A stretch of 6,062 nucleotides of DNA from Candidatus Woesearchaeota archaeon. GTDB taxonomy: Archaea > Nanobdellota > Nanobdellia > Woesearchaeales > UBA11576. Both the position numbers and the translations under genes were made by a program. The stretch is from positions 1 to 6,062 of the forward strand of contig JAUVBP010000076.1 of the NCBI GenBank assembly GCA_030591125.1, given 5' to 3'. Each line of letters starts with the position of its first letter. Positions within the stretch are counted from its first letter, which is position 1. Positions 1 to 4,480 of this stretch are shown here, piece by piece. The notes under the pieces are model-generated. The model did not search any database. It saw only the letters and a program-made list of their open reading frames with translations, and was not told the origin of the DNA.

Positions 1-1501
1 CAGTCTTCTCTTTACCTGCGGGTTTCATCGTAGGGAACAGTATCACGTCGCGTATCGAATCAACACCTATCAAAGCTATCGCCATCCGGTCTATGCCAAA
101 GCCAAGACCGCCTGTAGGGGTCATGCCATATTCAATCGCCTCGATGAAATCTTCATCCATAGGGTGTGCCTCTTCAGCACCCCCTCTCAATTCTCTTGCC
201 TGCTCTTCAAGCAGTTCCCGTTGCAGTATAGGATCATTCAGTTCTGAGTAAGCGTTTGACAGCTCTGCACCAAGACAGAAAGATTCAAACCGTTCTATGA
301 GTCCAGGATCCTGCCTGTGCTTCTTACATAATGGTGTAGATTCCTTTGGATGGTCAATTATATGGATCGGCTGTACCAGCTTGTCCTCGACAAGCTCTTC
401 GAATATCAGCTGCAACGCAGTCCCTCTTGTGAGCTTGCCTTCATATCCTATATTATAATTTGTCATGAGCTGTTTCATGCCTTCCAGGTCAAGATCCTTT
501 ATCTCGATATCTGCGAATTCTTTCAGTGCATCTATCATCGACATCCTTGGCCAGGGTGCCTTGAAATCAAGCTCTACATCTTCTCCTTTGTAGATATGCT
601 TTACCTTAGTGGTCCCGTTCATCTCTTTGCAGGCAAACTCATAGCATTCTTCAAGGATGCGCATCATATCATTGTAATCTACCCATGATTTGTAGCATTC
701 AAGCATCGTGAACTCTGGGTTGTGTGTCTTATCTGCCCCCTCGTTCCTGAAGTTCTTGCATATCGTGAAAACTTTCTCGAAACCGCCGACAATAAGCCTC
801 TTAAGATAAAGCTCTGGCGAGATAGATAGGTACATCTTCATGTTCCAGGCATTTATGTCTGTCACGAACGGCTTTGCGTTCGCCCCGCCATATATCGTCT
901 GAAGAGTAGGGGTCTCGACTTCCATGAATCCTTCCTCATGGAAGAACTTGCGTATTGCAGTGATCATCCTGCTCCTCTTCTGGAACACTTCCTTGACATC
1001 CTGGTTGAATATCAGGTCAAGATACCGTTTCCTATATCTTATCTCAGTATCCTGCAGACCGTGGTATTTTTCAGGGAACGGTCTCAAAGACTTGCAGAGA
1101 AGGTGGAGTTCCTGGGTGTGTACTGAAGTCTCTCCTGTCCTGGTCTTGAACACAATTCCCTTGACACCTACAATATCTCCGATGTCAAGCTTCTTGACTG
1201 TCTTGTAAGGGTCGTCACCTATATCATCTTTCCTTACGTAAATCTGCACCCTGCCTTGCTCATCCTGTATGTGCATGAAAGTGGCCTTGCCCATCTTCCT
1301 GATCTGCATGACACGTCCTGCAACACTGACCTTATCTTCTGTGGTGTCTTCAGCATTAAGATGGTCGTAGTTCCCTGTGATGTCTGTAGAACTGTGTGTC
1401 TTTTCAAAAGAATATGGAAAAGGGTCTACGCCTCTCTCGCGCAGCCTGGCGAGCTTATCTACCCTTTCCTTTATCAGTCTGTTCTCTTCTTCAATACCCA
1501 T
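1..1501 (-). CDS. lysS: Lysyl-tRNA synthetase, class II (C-terminal end beyond window)
   Basis: This cytoplasmic enzyme charges tRNA-Lys with lysine using ATP. I translated 500 codons from ATG 1501 to the window edge with no stop or frameshift. An N-terminal OB-fold anticodon-binding domain lies at about residues 55-150. Motif 1 is near 181-200 (EEGFMEVETPTL). The GGANAKPF loop is at 205-212. Motif 2 is at 251-270 (FRNEGADKTHNPEF). Motif 3 is at 464-472 (GGLGFGIDR), followed by SIRDVILFPTMKP. The bacterial protein is about 505 residues and normally ends just after this last motif, so only a few residues should be missing. The start is supported by GGTGA (1509-1513, minus strand) 7 nt upstream. 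Class II LysRS is general in bacteria and eukaryotes, while many archaea use the unrelated class I enzyme. The gene is divergent from the zinc-ribbon gene at 1683. The assignment is secure. Confidence 0.97.
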   Translation of the reverse strand, partial: MGIEEENRLIKERVDKLARLRERGVDPFPYSFEKTHSSTDITGNYDHLNAEDTTEDKVSVAGRVMQIRKMGKATFMHIQDEQGRVQIYVRKDDIGDDPYKTVKKLDIGDIVGVKGIVFKTRTGETSVHTQELHLLCKSLRPFPEKYHGLQDTEIRYRKRYLDLIFNQDVKEVFQKRSRMITAIRKFFHEEGFMEVETPTLQTIYGGANAKPFVTDINAWNMKMYLSISPELYLKRLIVGGFEKVFTICKNFRNEGADKTHNPEFTMLECYKSWVDYNDMMRILEECYEFACKEMNGTTKVKHIYKGEDVELDFKAPWPRMSMIDALKEFADIEIKDLDLEGMKQLMTNYNIGYEGKLTRGTALQLIFEELVEDKLVQPIHIIDHPKESTPLCKKHRQDPGLIERFESFCLGAELSNAYSELNDPILQRELLEEQARELRGGAEEAHPMDEDFIEAIEYGMTPTGGLGFGIDRMAIALIGVDSIRDVILFPTMKPAGKEKT

Positions 1502-1564
1502 TATGATTTCACCATATAGGTCACATATATGTATCAAACCTGTGTCAGACTAGAATAAATGGCG

Positions 1565-1573
1565 TTTTATAAA
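1565..1573 (-). promoter_or_regulatory. lysS: Probable TATA box of lysS
   Basis: The minus strand reads TTTATAAAA, a good archaeal TATA box. It predicts transcription from about 1543 and a leader of about 42 nt that would contain the GGTGA ribosome binding site at 1509-1513. A second AT-rich candidate, the palindrome ACATATATGT at 1523-1532, is spaced to give a leaderless transcript starting at the ATG. The ribosome binding site favours the upstream box. Nothing else was recognised in the 75 bp between this box and the outward-facing plus-strand box at 1649. Confidence 0.55.
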
Positions 1574-1648
1574 CATTTTGGTTGCTGGTATAGGACTTGA
1601 ATGTGAAGAATATGGTGGTTTAAAGCAGTCTTTATGCCTTGAGTAATG

Positions 1649-1656
1649 TTTATAAC
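1649..1656 (+). promoter_or_regulatory. TATA box of the zinc-ribbon gene
   Basis: TTTATAAC lies with its centre about 30 bp before ATG 1683. At the usual archaeal spacing of about 25-27 bp, transcription would begin within a few bases of the ATG. This implies a leaderless or near-leaderless mRNA and argues against the in-frame TTG at 1671. Confidence 0.6.
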
Positions 1657-1682
1657 CTAGATTCAGTTTCTTGTTCAGACTG

Positions 1683-1916
1683 ATGGCAAAAACGAAAAAA
1701 CGTGCCCATAGCGGCTCCAAGTCTCCTAAGGGTTTCAGAAATTCAAGTTCGGGCAGAGGTTTCAGGCCGTTGAATCCCTGGAGAGTAACTTGTGCAGAAT
1801 GCGGTGATTCCTGTGAAGTCCCATTCAAACCTACTGGAGAAAAACCCGTCTATTGTAGAGCGTGCTTCAAGAAGAAGTCAACACTTAAGAGAGTGAATAA
1901 ATCAATAAGCTCATAA
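1683..1916 (+). CDS. CxxC-x17-CxxC mini zinc-ribbon protein
   Basis: A 77-residue basic protein. Residues 1-35 are a Lys/Arg/Ser/Gly-rich, probably disordered tail. It is followed by a four-cysteine knuckle, C37-A-E-C40 and C58-R-A-C61, separated by exactly 17 residues that include CEVPFKPTGEKPVYC. This matches the small CxxC-x17-CxxC domain common in DPANN archaea and candidate-phyla bacteria. The family presumably binds zinc and has no established function; the basic tail suggests nucleic-acid or ribosome binding (inference). C44 is an extra cysteine within the spacer. ATG 1683 is preferred over TTG 1671 because of the TATA box spacing, and there is no ribosome binding site. The gene converges on the lipoprotein gene, and a hairpin lies in the 38-bp gap. 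Confidence 0.88.
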   Translation: MAKTKKRAHSGSKSPKGFRNSSSGRGFRPLNPWRVTCAECGDSCEVPFKPTGEKPVYCRACFKKKSTLKRVNKSISS

Positions 1917-1928
1917 TAAAATAAAGAT

Positions 1929-1959
1929 TATGATTAAAACGCTTTGCGTTTAGATCATA
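1929..1959 (-). terminator. Hairpin between convergent genes, overlapping the lipoprotein stop codon
   Basis: The inner stem AAACGC (1937-1942) pairs with GCGTTT (1946-1951) around a 3-nt loop. After a 2x2 internal loop, a second 6-bp stem pairs 1929-1934 with 1954-1959. The lipoprotein stop (1955-1957) lies in the outer stem. On the minus strand the hairpin is followed by a T-rich stretch (ATCTTTATTTTATT), so it fits a terminator for the minus gene. It may also stop plus-strand readthrough, although no T-run follows on that strand. Confidence 0.55.
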
Positions 1960-2176
1960 TCTCGAAATCCAGTTCGCTGTCCAGCGAGTCAAGATCAGAA
2001 TCAAGGAAATCTTCATCCAGATCATCTATCCCTGCGAGTTCTGTGTCAAGCGCGTCAACTTGTTCTGAAGCAGTACCTGTATCTTCTGCTGTTGTGGGCT
2101 GTTGAGTTGTCTTAGAACCGCAGCCTAATGCGGATACCAGAACCAGTAGAATCAATATGGTGATGACTTTTTTCAT
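1955..2176 (-). CDS. Small acidic lipoprotein
   Basis: A 73-residue protein. It has Lys2-Lys3, a hydrophobic core (residues 4-17) and a lipobox-like SALGC with the acceptor cysteine at 19. It is therefore probably exported, lipidated and held at the outer face of the cytoplasmic membrane. The -2 position is Leu, slightly off the usual consensus. Residues 20-40 are a Thr/Gln-rich linker. Residues 41-73 are dominated by Asp/Glu alternating with Leu/Ile (DSDLDSLDSELDFE), which could form an acidic amphipathic helix or bind cations (inference). ATG 2176 has a strong ribosome binding site (GGAGGA, 2185-2190) 8 nt upstream and a TATA box at 2214-2221. No known family was recognised. It lies on the same strand as the coiled-coil gene but has its own promoter. 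Confidence 0.85.
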   Translation of the reverse strand: MKKVITILILLVLVSALGCGSKTTQQPTTAEDTGTASEQVDALDTELAGIDDLDEDFLDSDLDSLDSELDFEI

Positions 2177-2184
2177 AGGATATC

Positions 2185-2221
2185 TCCTCCTGTGCCTCTC
2201 TTCGTAGTTTTTGTTTATAAA
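2185..2221 (-). promoter_or_regulatory. Promoter and ribosome binding site of the lipoprotein gene
   Basis: On the minus strand TTTATAAA/C (2213-2221) is an archaeal TATA box predicting transcription from about 2190. GGAGGA (2185-2190) is the ribosome binding site, 8 nt before ATG 2176. The leader would be only about 15 nt, just enough to hold the ribosome binding site. Confidence 0.65.
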
Positions 2222-2292
2222 TCTTACTTTTTAGCGTATCATATACTCAGCCCTTCAGGGATTAGTTTTTGATTTGGTCTCAAATAAAGAAT

Positions 2293-2322
2293 AAAAAATT
2301 AAAAATCGAGGATCACTCCTCG
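2293..2322 (-). terminator. Intrinsic-type terminator overlapping the coiled-coil gene stop
   Basis: In the minus-strand RNA, CGAGGA and UCCUCG (2317-2322 and 2307-2312) form a perfect 6-bp stem capped by GUGA, which fits a GNRA tetraloop. The stop codon UGA (2315-2313) is in the loop. The stem is followed at once by A-U5-AA-U6 (2306-2293). This is a textbook hairpin plus U-tract terminator, placed so that the end of the gene and the end of the transcript coincide. The rest of the 136-bp gap to 2177 holds the lipoprotein promoter and nothing else I recognise. Confidence 0.75.
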
Positions 2323-3680
2323 TTATCCTCTTCTTCTGCTTCGCCGTCTTCAGATTCGTCAGACTCTTCTTCATCAGAGTCCTCTTCCTCTTCAGTTACG
2401 TCTTCGTCGTCTGTTTCGTCAGATTCGACTTCGGTCTCCTCTACTTCCTCAGTCTCTTCTTCATCCTCTTCGTCAGACTCTTCAACGACATCATCAAGGT
2501 TGCCATTGTTGAGGCTCTTTATCTCATTGACGACTTCCCTAAGGAGGGTCTTGGCATTGGTGAGCGCCTGTTTCGCTTCTGTGAGCAGAGCTCTTACCTC
2601 TTCTCCTGCACTCTCGACAGCCTCATCGCTGTGAGCGTCTTTCCAAAGGTCCTTTGCCTGTCGGTAAAGGTCAGCAGCAGTGTCAAGCTCTGAGCTGAAT
2701 TCTCCAAGCTTGTCATCAAGTGCTGAAATGTCAAGTCCTTTCTCATCAAGCTTATCTCTTGCTTTGTAGAGCCTCTCTTCGAGTTTCTCCGTCCTGTGGA
2801 CAAGATTTCCAAGCCTTGCATTCACGGCTCTTGCAGCGTGCTTCTCCAGGGCAATCTTAGCCTTCTGCCATGCATTCCTGATTGTCTTTGCAGCCTCGTT
2901 TATATCTTCACGAGATGCGTCCTCTCCCAGAGTCTCAATAGTATCTTTTGCAGCCTGGATCTCTTCTATCTTAGCGTCGATATCCGCAGTTATATCTGCA
3001 ATCTCCTCTTCTGTAAGGTCTTCTGAAGACTGGACCTTCTCTTTCAGCCTCTCAAGCTCTTTCAGGATAAGATCTGCGACGTTCTCAAGGTGTGGCTTAG
3101 CTTTATCTTTCAACTCTTCACGCATTGCCTGGCACTCTTCAGAATCATCTCCTTTACATTCCTGGTAACTTTCTTTAGCCTCAAGGAAATCTCCTCTGTG
3201 CTCGCGATACTTGTTACGTGCCTGCAGATAGTTCTCTTTAGCATCCTGATATCTTTCTCTGGCCTTTTCCAGTGTCGCTTTAGCTCTCTTAAGCGGTGGG
3301 AACTCATTATCAGAAAGCCTTTCCCTGAATTCAGCACGTCGCTCCTGAGCTTTCTCTTTGAAATCCCCTTTCAGTTCCTGAATCCTTTCGCGGGTCTGTT
3401 CCTGGAACTCTTCTTTGATCTCTTCTGCTCTCTCTTGAGTCCTTTCACGGAACTCTTCACGTACTTCGAGCCTCCGTTCCTGTATCTGCTCTCTCGGACT
3501 TAGAGTCGCGTCTTCTTCAGCAGTATCCTCTACAGATCCTTCATCTGTCATCTCGTCTGTAGCATTCAGAAGCACTGTATCTACTGTTACAGTGTCTACA
3601 TCCTCCTGAGCGAATGCCATGGGCATAAGACTCATAAGGAATATCGCCAGAACGAGTATTGCACTTATTTTCTTGTTCAT
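2313..3680 (-). CDS. Secreted coiled-coil protein with polyacidic C-terminal tail
   Basis: A 455-residue protein of unrecognised function. Residues 1-24 are a signal peptide with a predicted cut at MAFA|Q25 and no lipobox. Residues 26-60 are an acidic Thr-rich linker. Residues 62-122 are Arg/Glu-rich with three tandem 15-residue repeats (73-117). Residues 138-173 are five heptads with Ala or His in one column and Tyr or Phe in another. C175 and C183 may form a disulfide outside the cell. Residues 185-390 are further charged predicted helices. Residues 395-455 contain no Lys or Arg and are mostly Glu/Asp. I see no transmembrane anchor after the signal. ATG 3680 is chosen over the in-frame GTG at 3725 because GGAGGT (3688-3693) lies 7 nt upstream and a signal peptide follows directly. 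Similar secreted helical proteins seem common in DPANN genomes (from memory). A surface stalk, adhesin or cation-binding layer is possible but unproven. Confidence 0.9.
   Translation of the reverse strand: MNKKISAILVLAIFLMSLMPMAFAQEDVDTVTVDTVLLNATDEMTDEGSVEDTAEEDATLSPREQIQERRLEVREEFRERTQERAEEIKEEFQEQTRERIQELKGDFKEKAQERRAEFRERLSDNEFPPLKRAKATLEKARERYQDAKENYLQARNKYREHRGDFLEAKESYQECKGDDSEECQAMREELKDKAKPHLENVADLILKELERLKEKVQSSEDLTEEEIADITADIDAKIEEIQAAKDTIETLGEDASREDINEAAKTIRNAWQKAKIALEKHAARAVNARLGNLVHRTEKLEERLYKARDKLDEKGLDISALDDKLGEFSSELDTAADLYRQAKDLWKDAHSDEAVESAGEEVRALLTEAKQALTNAKTLLREVVNEIKSLNNGNLDDVVEESDEEDEEETEEVEETEVESDETDDEDVTEEEEDSDEEESDESEDGEAEEEDNEE
2316..2498 (-). repeat. Low-complexity polyacidic coding tract
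   Basis: This codes for residues 395-455 of the coiled-coil protein, nearly all Glu, Asp, Ser, Thr or Val. The plus strand is correspondingly pyrimidine-rich, with recurring variants of TTCGTCAGACTCTTC. It is coding on the minus strand, and the serine-rich plus-strand reading is a shadow. Tail length may vary between relatives because such tracts expand and contract. Confidence 0.8.
3162..3269 (-). repeat. Five tandem Ala/Tyr heptads in the coiled-coil protein
   Basis: These bases code for residues 138-173. Aromatic residues fall exactly every seven positions (Y144, Y151, Y158, F165, Y172). Small or polar residues fall four before each (A140, A147, A154, H161, A168). This is a strict a/d heptad pattern with a Tyr/Ala core. 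Confidence 0.75.
3330..3464 (-). repeat. Three tandem 15-residue repeats in the coiled-coil protein
   Basis: These bases code for residues 73-87, 88-102 and 103-117. Each unit has a hydrophobic residue at position 1 (V, I, L), Phe at 5, Thr/Ala at 9, Glu-Arg at 11-12 and Glu at 15. A degenerate half unit precedes them (QERRLE). The 15/4 periodicity differs from the usual heptad. Confidence 0.7.
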
Positions 3681-3687
3681 TTCATTT

Positions 3688-3712
3688 ACCTCCAAACCTT
3701 CGTTTTGGTGGT
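3688..3712 (-). promoter_or_regulatory. Hairpin sequestering the ribosome binding site of the coiled-coil gene
   Basis: In the minus-strand RNA, ACCACCAAA (3712-3704) pairs with UUUGGAGGU (3696-3688). It forms a 9-bp stem with one A-A mismatch and a 7-nt loop. The right arm contains the whole GGAGGU ribosome binding site, so the folded form would hide it. Opening by heat, a protein or an incoming ribosome would expose it. The pairing is seen in the sequence; the regulatory role is inferred. Confidence 0.55.
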
Positions 3713-3714
3713 CC

Positions 3715-3739
3715 CTCAAATCCACTTTGTGGATTTGAG
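3715..3739. promoter_or_regulatory. Perfect 11-bp inverted repeat at the predicted transcription start
   Basis: CTCAAATCCAC (3715-3725) and GTGGATTTGAG (3729-3739) are exact reverse complements around a 3-bp spacer TTT. The repeat overlaps the start predicted from the TATA-like box at 3750-3764, as expected for an archaeal repressor operator. If transcription starts upstream, it would form an RNA hairpin just before the one that hides the ribosome binding site. No T-run follows on the minus strand, so it is a poor terminator for the gene ending at 3787. Confidence 0.6.
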
Positions 3740-3749
3740 TTACCTCTTT

Positions 3750-3764
3750 GATATATCATATAGT
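3750..3764 (-). promoter_or_regulatory. Probable TATA region of the coiled-coil gene
   Basis: The minus strand reads ACTATATGATATATC, with two overlapping TATA-like boxes. Depending on which is used, transcription would start between about 3727 and 3737, within the 25-bp inverted repeat, giving a leader of about 50 nt. Confidence 0.45.
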
Positions 3765-3780
3765 CTCATGAAAATCATAT

Positions 3781-3792
3781 TGTTGATCAACA
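3781..3792. repeat. 12-bp perfect palindrome containing the stop codon of the 3787 gene
   Basis: TGTTGATCAACA is a perfect palindrome. The last sense codon and the stop TGA (3789-3787) of the minus-strand gene lie within it. It could form only a short hairpin (4 bp if a 4-nt loop is left), followed by AATATGATTTTC on the minus strand. It is therefore a weak terminator candidate or a protein-binding dyad upstream of the coiled-coil promoter. Confidence 0.4.
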
Positions 3793-4173
3793 TGGTGCAG
3801 TCGCGATACTCTCAAGACCGCATAAGCAAGACTGGTCACTTCTCGTTGCGTTGTCCTGTTTCGTCATATTCTCATACCGTTTAAGCTTCGACCCTTGCTG
3901 CACATAAGTCTGGATCCCGTCCGCCACCTTCAGTTGTGGTTCTGCATGCTCGTATCCTTTACCGAGCACCAAGACCCCGACATCATCATTATACTTCATG
4001 TATGTCTTTCCTGCTGTGCAGTTGTATACTTGCCCTACAAACAGGCCCTGTTGCCTCAGTCTTGTAGCCAGCCTGTCAGACAGGTCAGCATCCTCCTTGC
4101 TCATCAATATGAGCGCTCTTTCTGGGGGACACACCTCTTCCTTTTTCCTTGCTTCTCCATTTTCGTATGTCAT
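3787..4173 (-). CDS. Hypothetical protein, possible stand-alone anticodon-binding-like domain
   Basis: A 128-residue soluble protein with no signal peptide or membrane helix. After a charged N-terminus (1-19), residues 20-93 suggest alternating strands and helices: ALILMSKED, a helix with LATRLRQQG, FVGQVYN, a Lys/Tyr-rich stretch, then GVLVLGKGYE and QTYVQQG. The order and phrases (LA..LR..G, K....., GVLVLG..E, Q) resemble the anticodon-binding domain at the C-termini of His-, Thr-, Pro- and Gly-tRNA synthetases. This is recognition by eye only. Residues 104-128 hold three cysteines (C116, C118, C128) and do not look like that fold. ATG 4173 sits about 26 bp from the centre of a TATA box, which suggests a leaderless mRNA, although GAGGG lies upstream. 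The clean promoter spacing and protein-like composition support a real gene; the function is unknown. Confidence 0.72.
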   Translation of the reverse strand: MTYENGEARKKEEVCPPERALILMSKEDADLSDRLATRLRQQGLFVGQVYNCTAGKTYMKYNDDVGVLVLGKGYEHAEPQLKVADGIQTYVQQGSKLKRYENMTKQDNATRSDQSCLCGLESIATAPC

Positions 4174-4194
4174 CTCTCATCCCTCAACACCTTT

Positions 4195-4202
4195 AATTTA
4201 TA
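4195..4202 (-). promoter_or_regulatory. TATA box of the 3787-4173 gene
   Basis: The minus strand reads TATAAATT, centred about 26 bp from ATG 4173. This places the transcription start at or next to the start codon (leaderless). A farther box, TTTAAA (4294-4299), could give a longer transcript from about 4270 that carries the structured element at 4212-4264. Confidence 0.55.
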
Positions 4203-4211
4203 TTATTGATA

Positions 4212-4264
4212 CGGGACCGCCCAATGCCTCGTCCAGAGAGCATTCGCTTCAGGGCGGAAACCCG
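4212..4264. ncRNA. Candidate structured RNA element of unknown class
   Basis: These 53 nt are GC-rich amid AT-rich intergenic DNA. They fold into one long stem: CGGG (4212-4215) with CCCG (4261-4264), CCGCCC (4217-4222) with GGGCGG (4252-4257), AATGC (4223-4227) with GCATT (4240-4244), and CTC (4228-4230) with GAG (4236-4238) around a 5-nt loop. This gives 18 pairs with a 7-nt one-sided bulge (4245-4251) and small bulges. A TATA-like TTTAAA at 4294-4299 would start a minus transcript near 4270, just ahead of the stem. The minus strand is thus favoured, either as a small RNA or as the leader of the 3787-4173 gene. It did not match tRNA, H/ACA, or the fluoride or ZTP riboswitches as I recall them. 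Confidence 0.45.
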
Positions 4265-4450
4265 AGCCGATGTATGTAATAATGACAGGGTTGTTTAAAA
4301 AGATACTTTCTGTTAAAACGCTTTACGGGCGATTATAAGCGCTCTAAAACTTTACGAAACTTCATATCCTGTCTGTTTGCTGTAATGGGGCTGTTTAGTG
4401 GTTGTTTTTCCCTTATAGGTGTTATTTCGTGTTTAATCTTTTACGATATT
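4265..4450. other. Intergenic region with a short direct repeat
   Basis: I recognise no gene here. TAAAACGCTTTACG (4314-4327) recurs as TAAAACTTTACG (4345-4356), and CGCTT (4319-4323) can pair with AAGCG (4337-4341). These could be regulator sites upstream of the 4481 gene, but the evidence is thin. The stretch 4385-4480 is open in frame with the downstream gene, but it is very T-rich and holds that gene's TATA box, so I treat it as non-coding. Confidence 0.3.
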
Positions 4451-4459
4451 TTTTTATAC
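4451..4459 (+). promoter_or_regulatory. TATA box of the membrane regulator gene
   Basis: TTTTTATAC is centred about 25 bp before ATG 4481. This predicts transcription starting at the ATG itself, hence a leaderless mRNA. It also decides against the upstream in-frame ATG at 4385. Confidence 0.6.
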
Positions 4460-4480
4460 TTTCACTTATTTGGTAGTGGG

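Noticed and set aside
350..1519. Several plus-strand readings across the first 1.5 kb
   Set aside because: They are antisense to the intact lysS frame, which shows all class II motifs.
1671..1682. TTG start for the zinc-ribbon protein
   Set aside because: ATG 1683 fits the promoter spacing better and no ribosome binding site supports TTG.
2269..2634. Serine-rich 121-residue reading on the plus strand
   Set aside because: It is the antisense of the Glu/Asp codons of the coiled-coil protein and has no promoter or ribosome binding site.
3681..3725. Upstream GTG start adding 15 residues to the coiled-coil protein
   Set aside because: ATG 3680 has GGAGGT at ideal spacing and begins a clean signal peptide; the GTG lies inside the inverted repeat.
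4212..4264. tRNA, fluoride riboswitch or H/ACA guide RNA
   Set aside because: No T-loop or CCA-adjacent cloverleaf, no match to the fluoride consensus I recall, and the internal bulge is one-sided unlike an H/ACA pocket.
1934..4324. TTAAAACGCTTT present at 1934-1945 and 4313-4324
   Set aside because: A 12-mer shared once in 6 kb of AT-rich DNA is close to chance expectation, and the contexts differ.
4385..4480. Longer start of the membrane regulator with an extra hydrophobic segment
   Set aside because: The TATA box at 4451-4459 lies inside this stretch and places transcription at ATG 4481, which begins a normal signal peptide.
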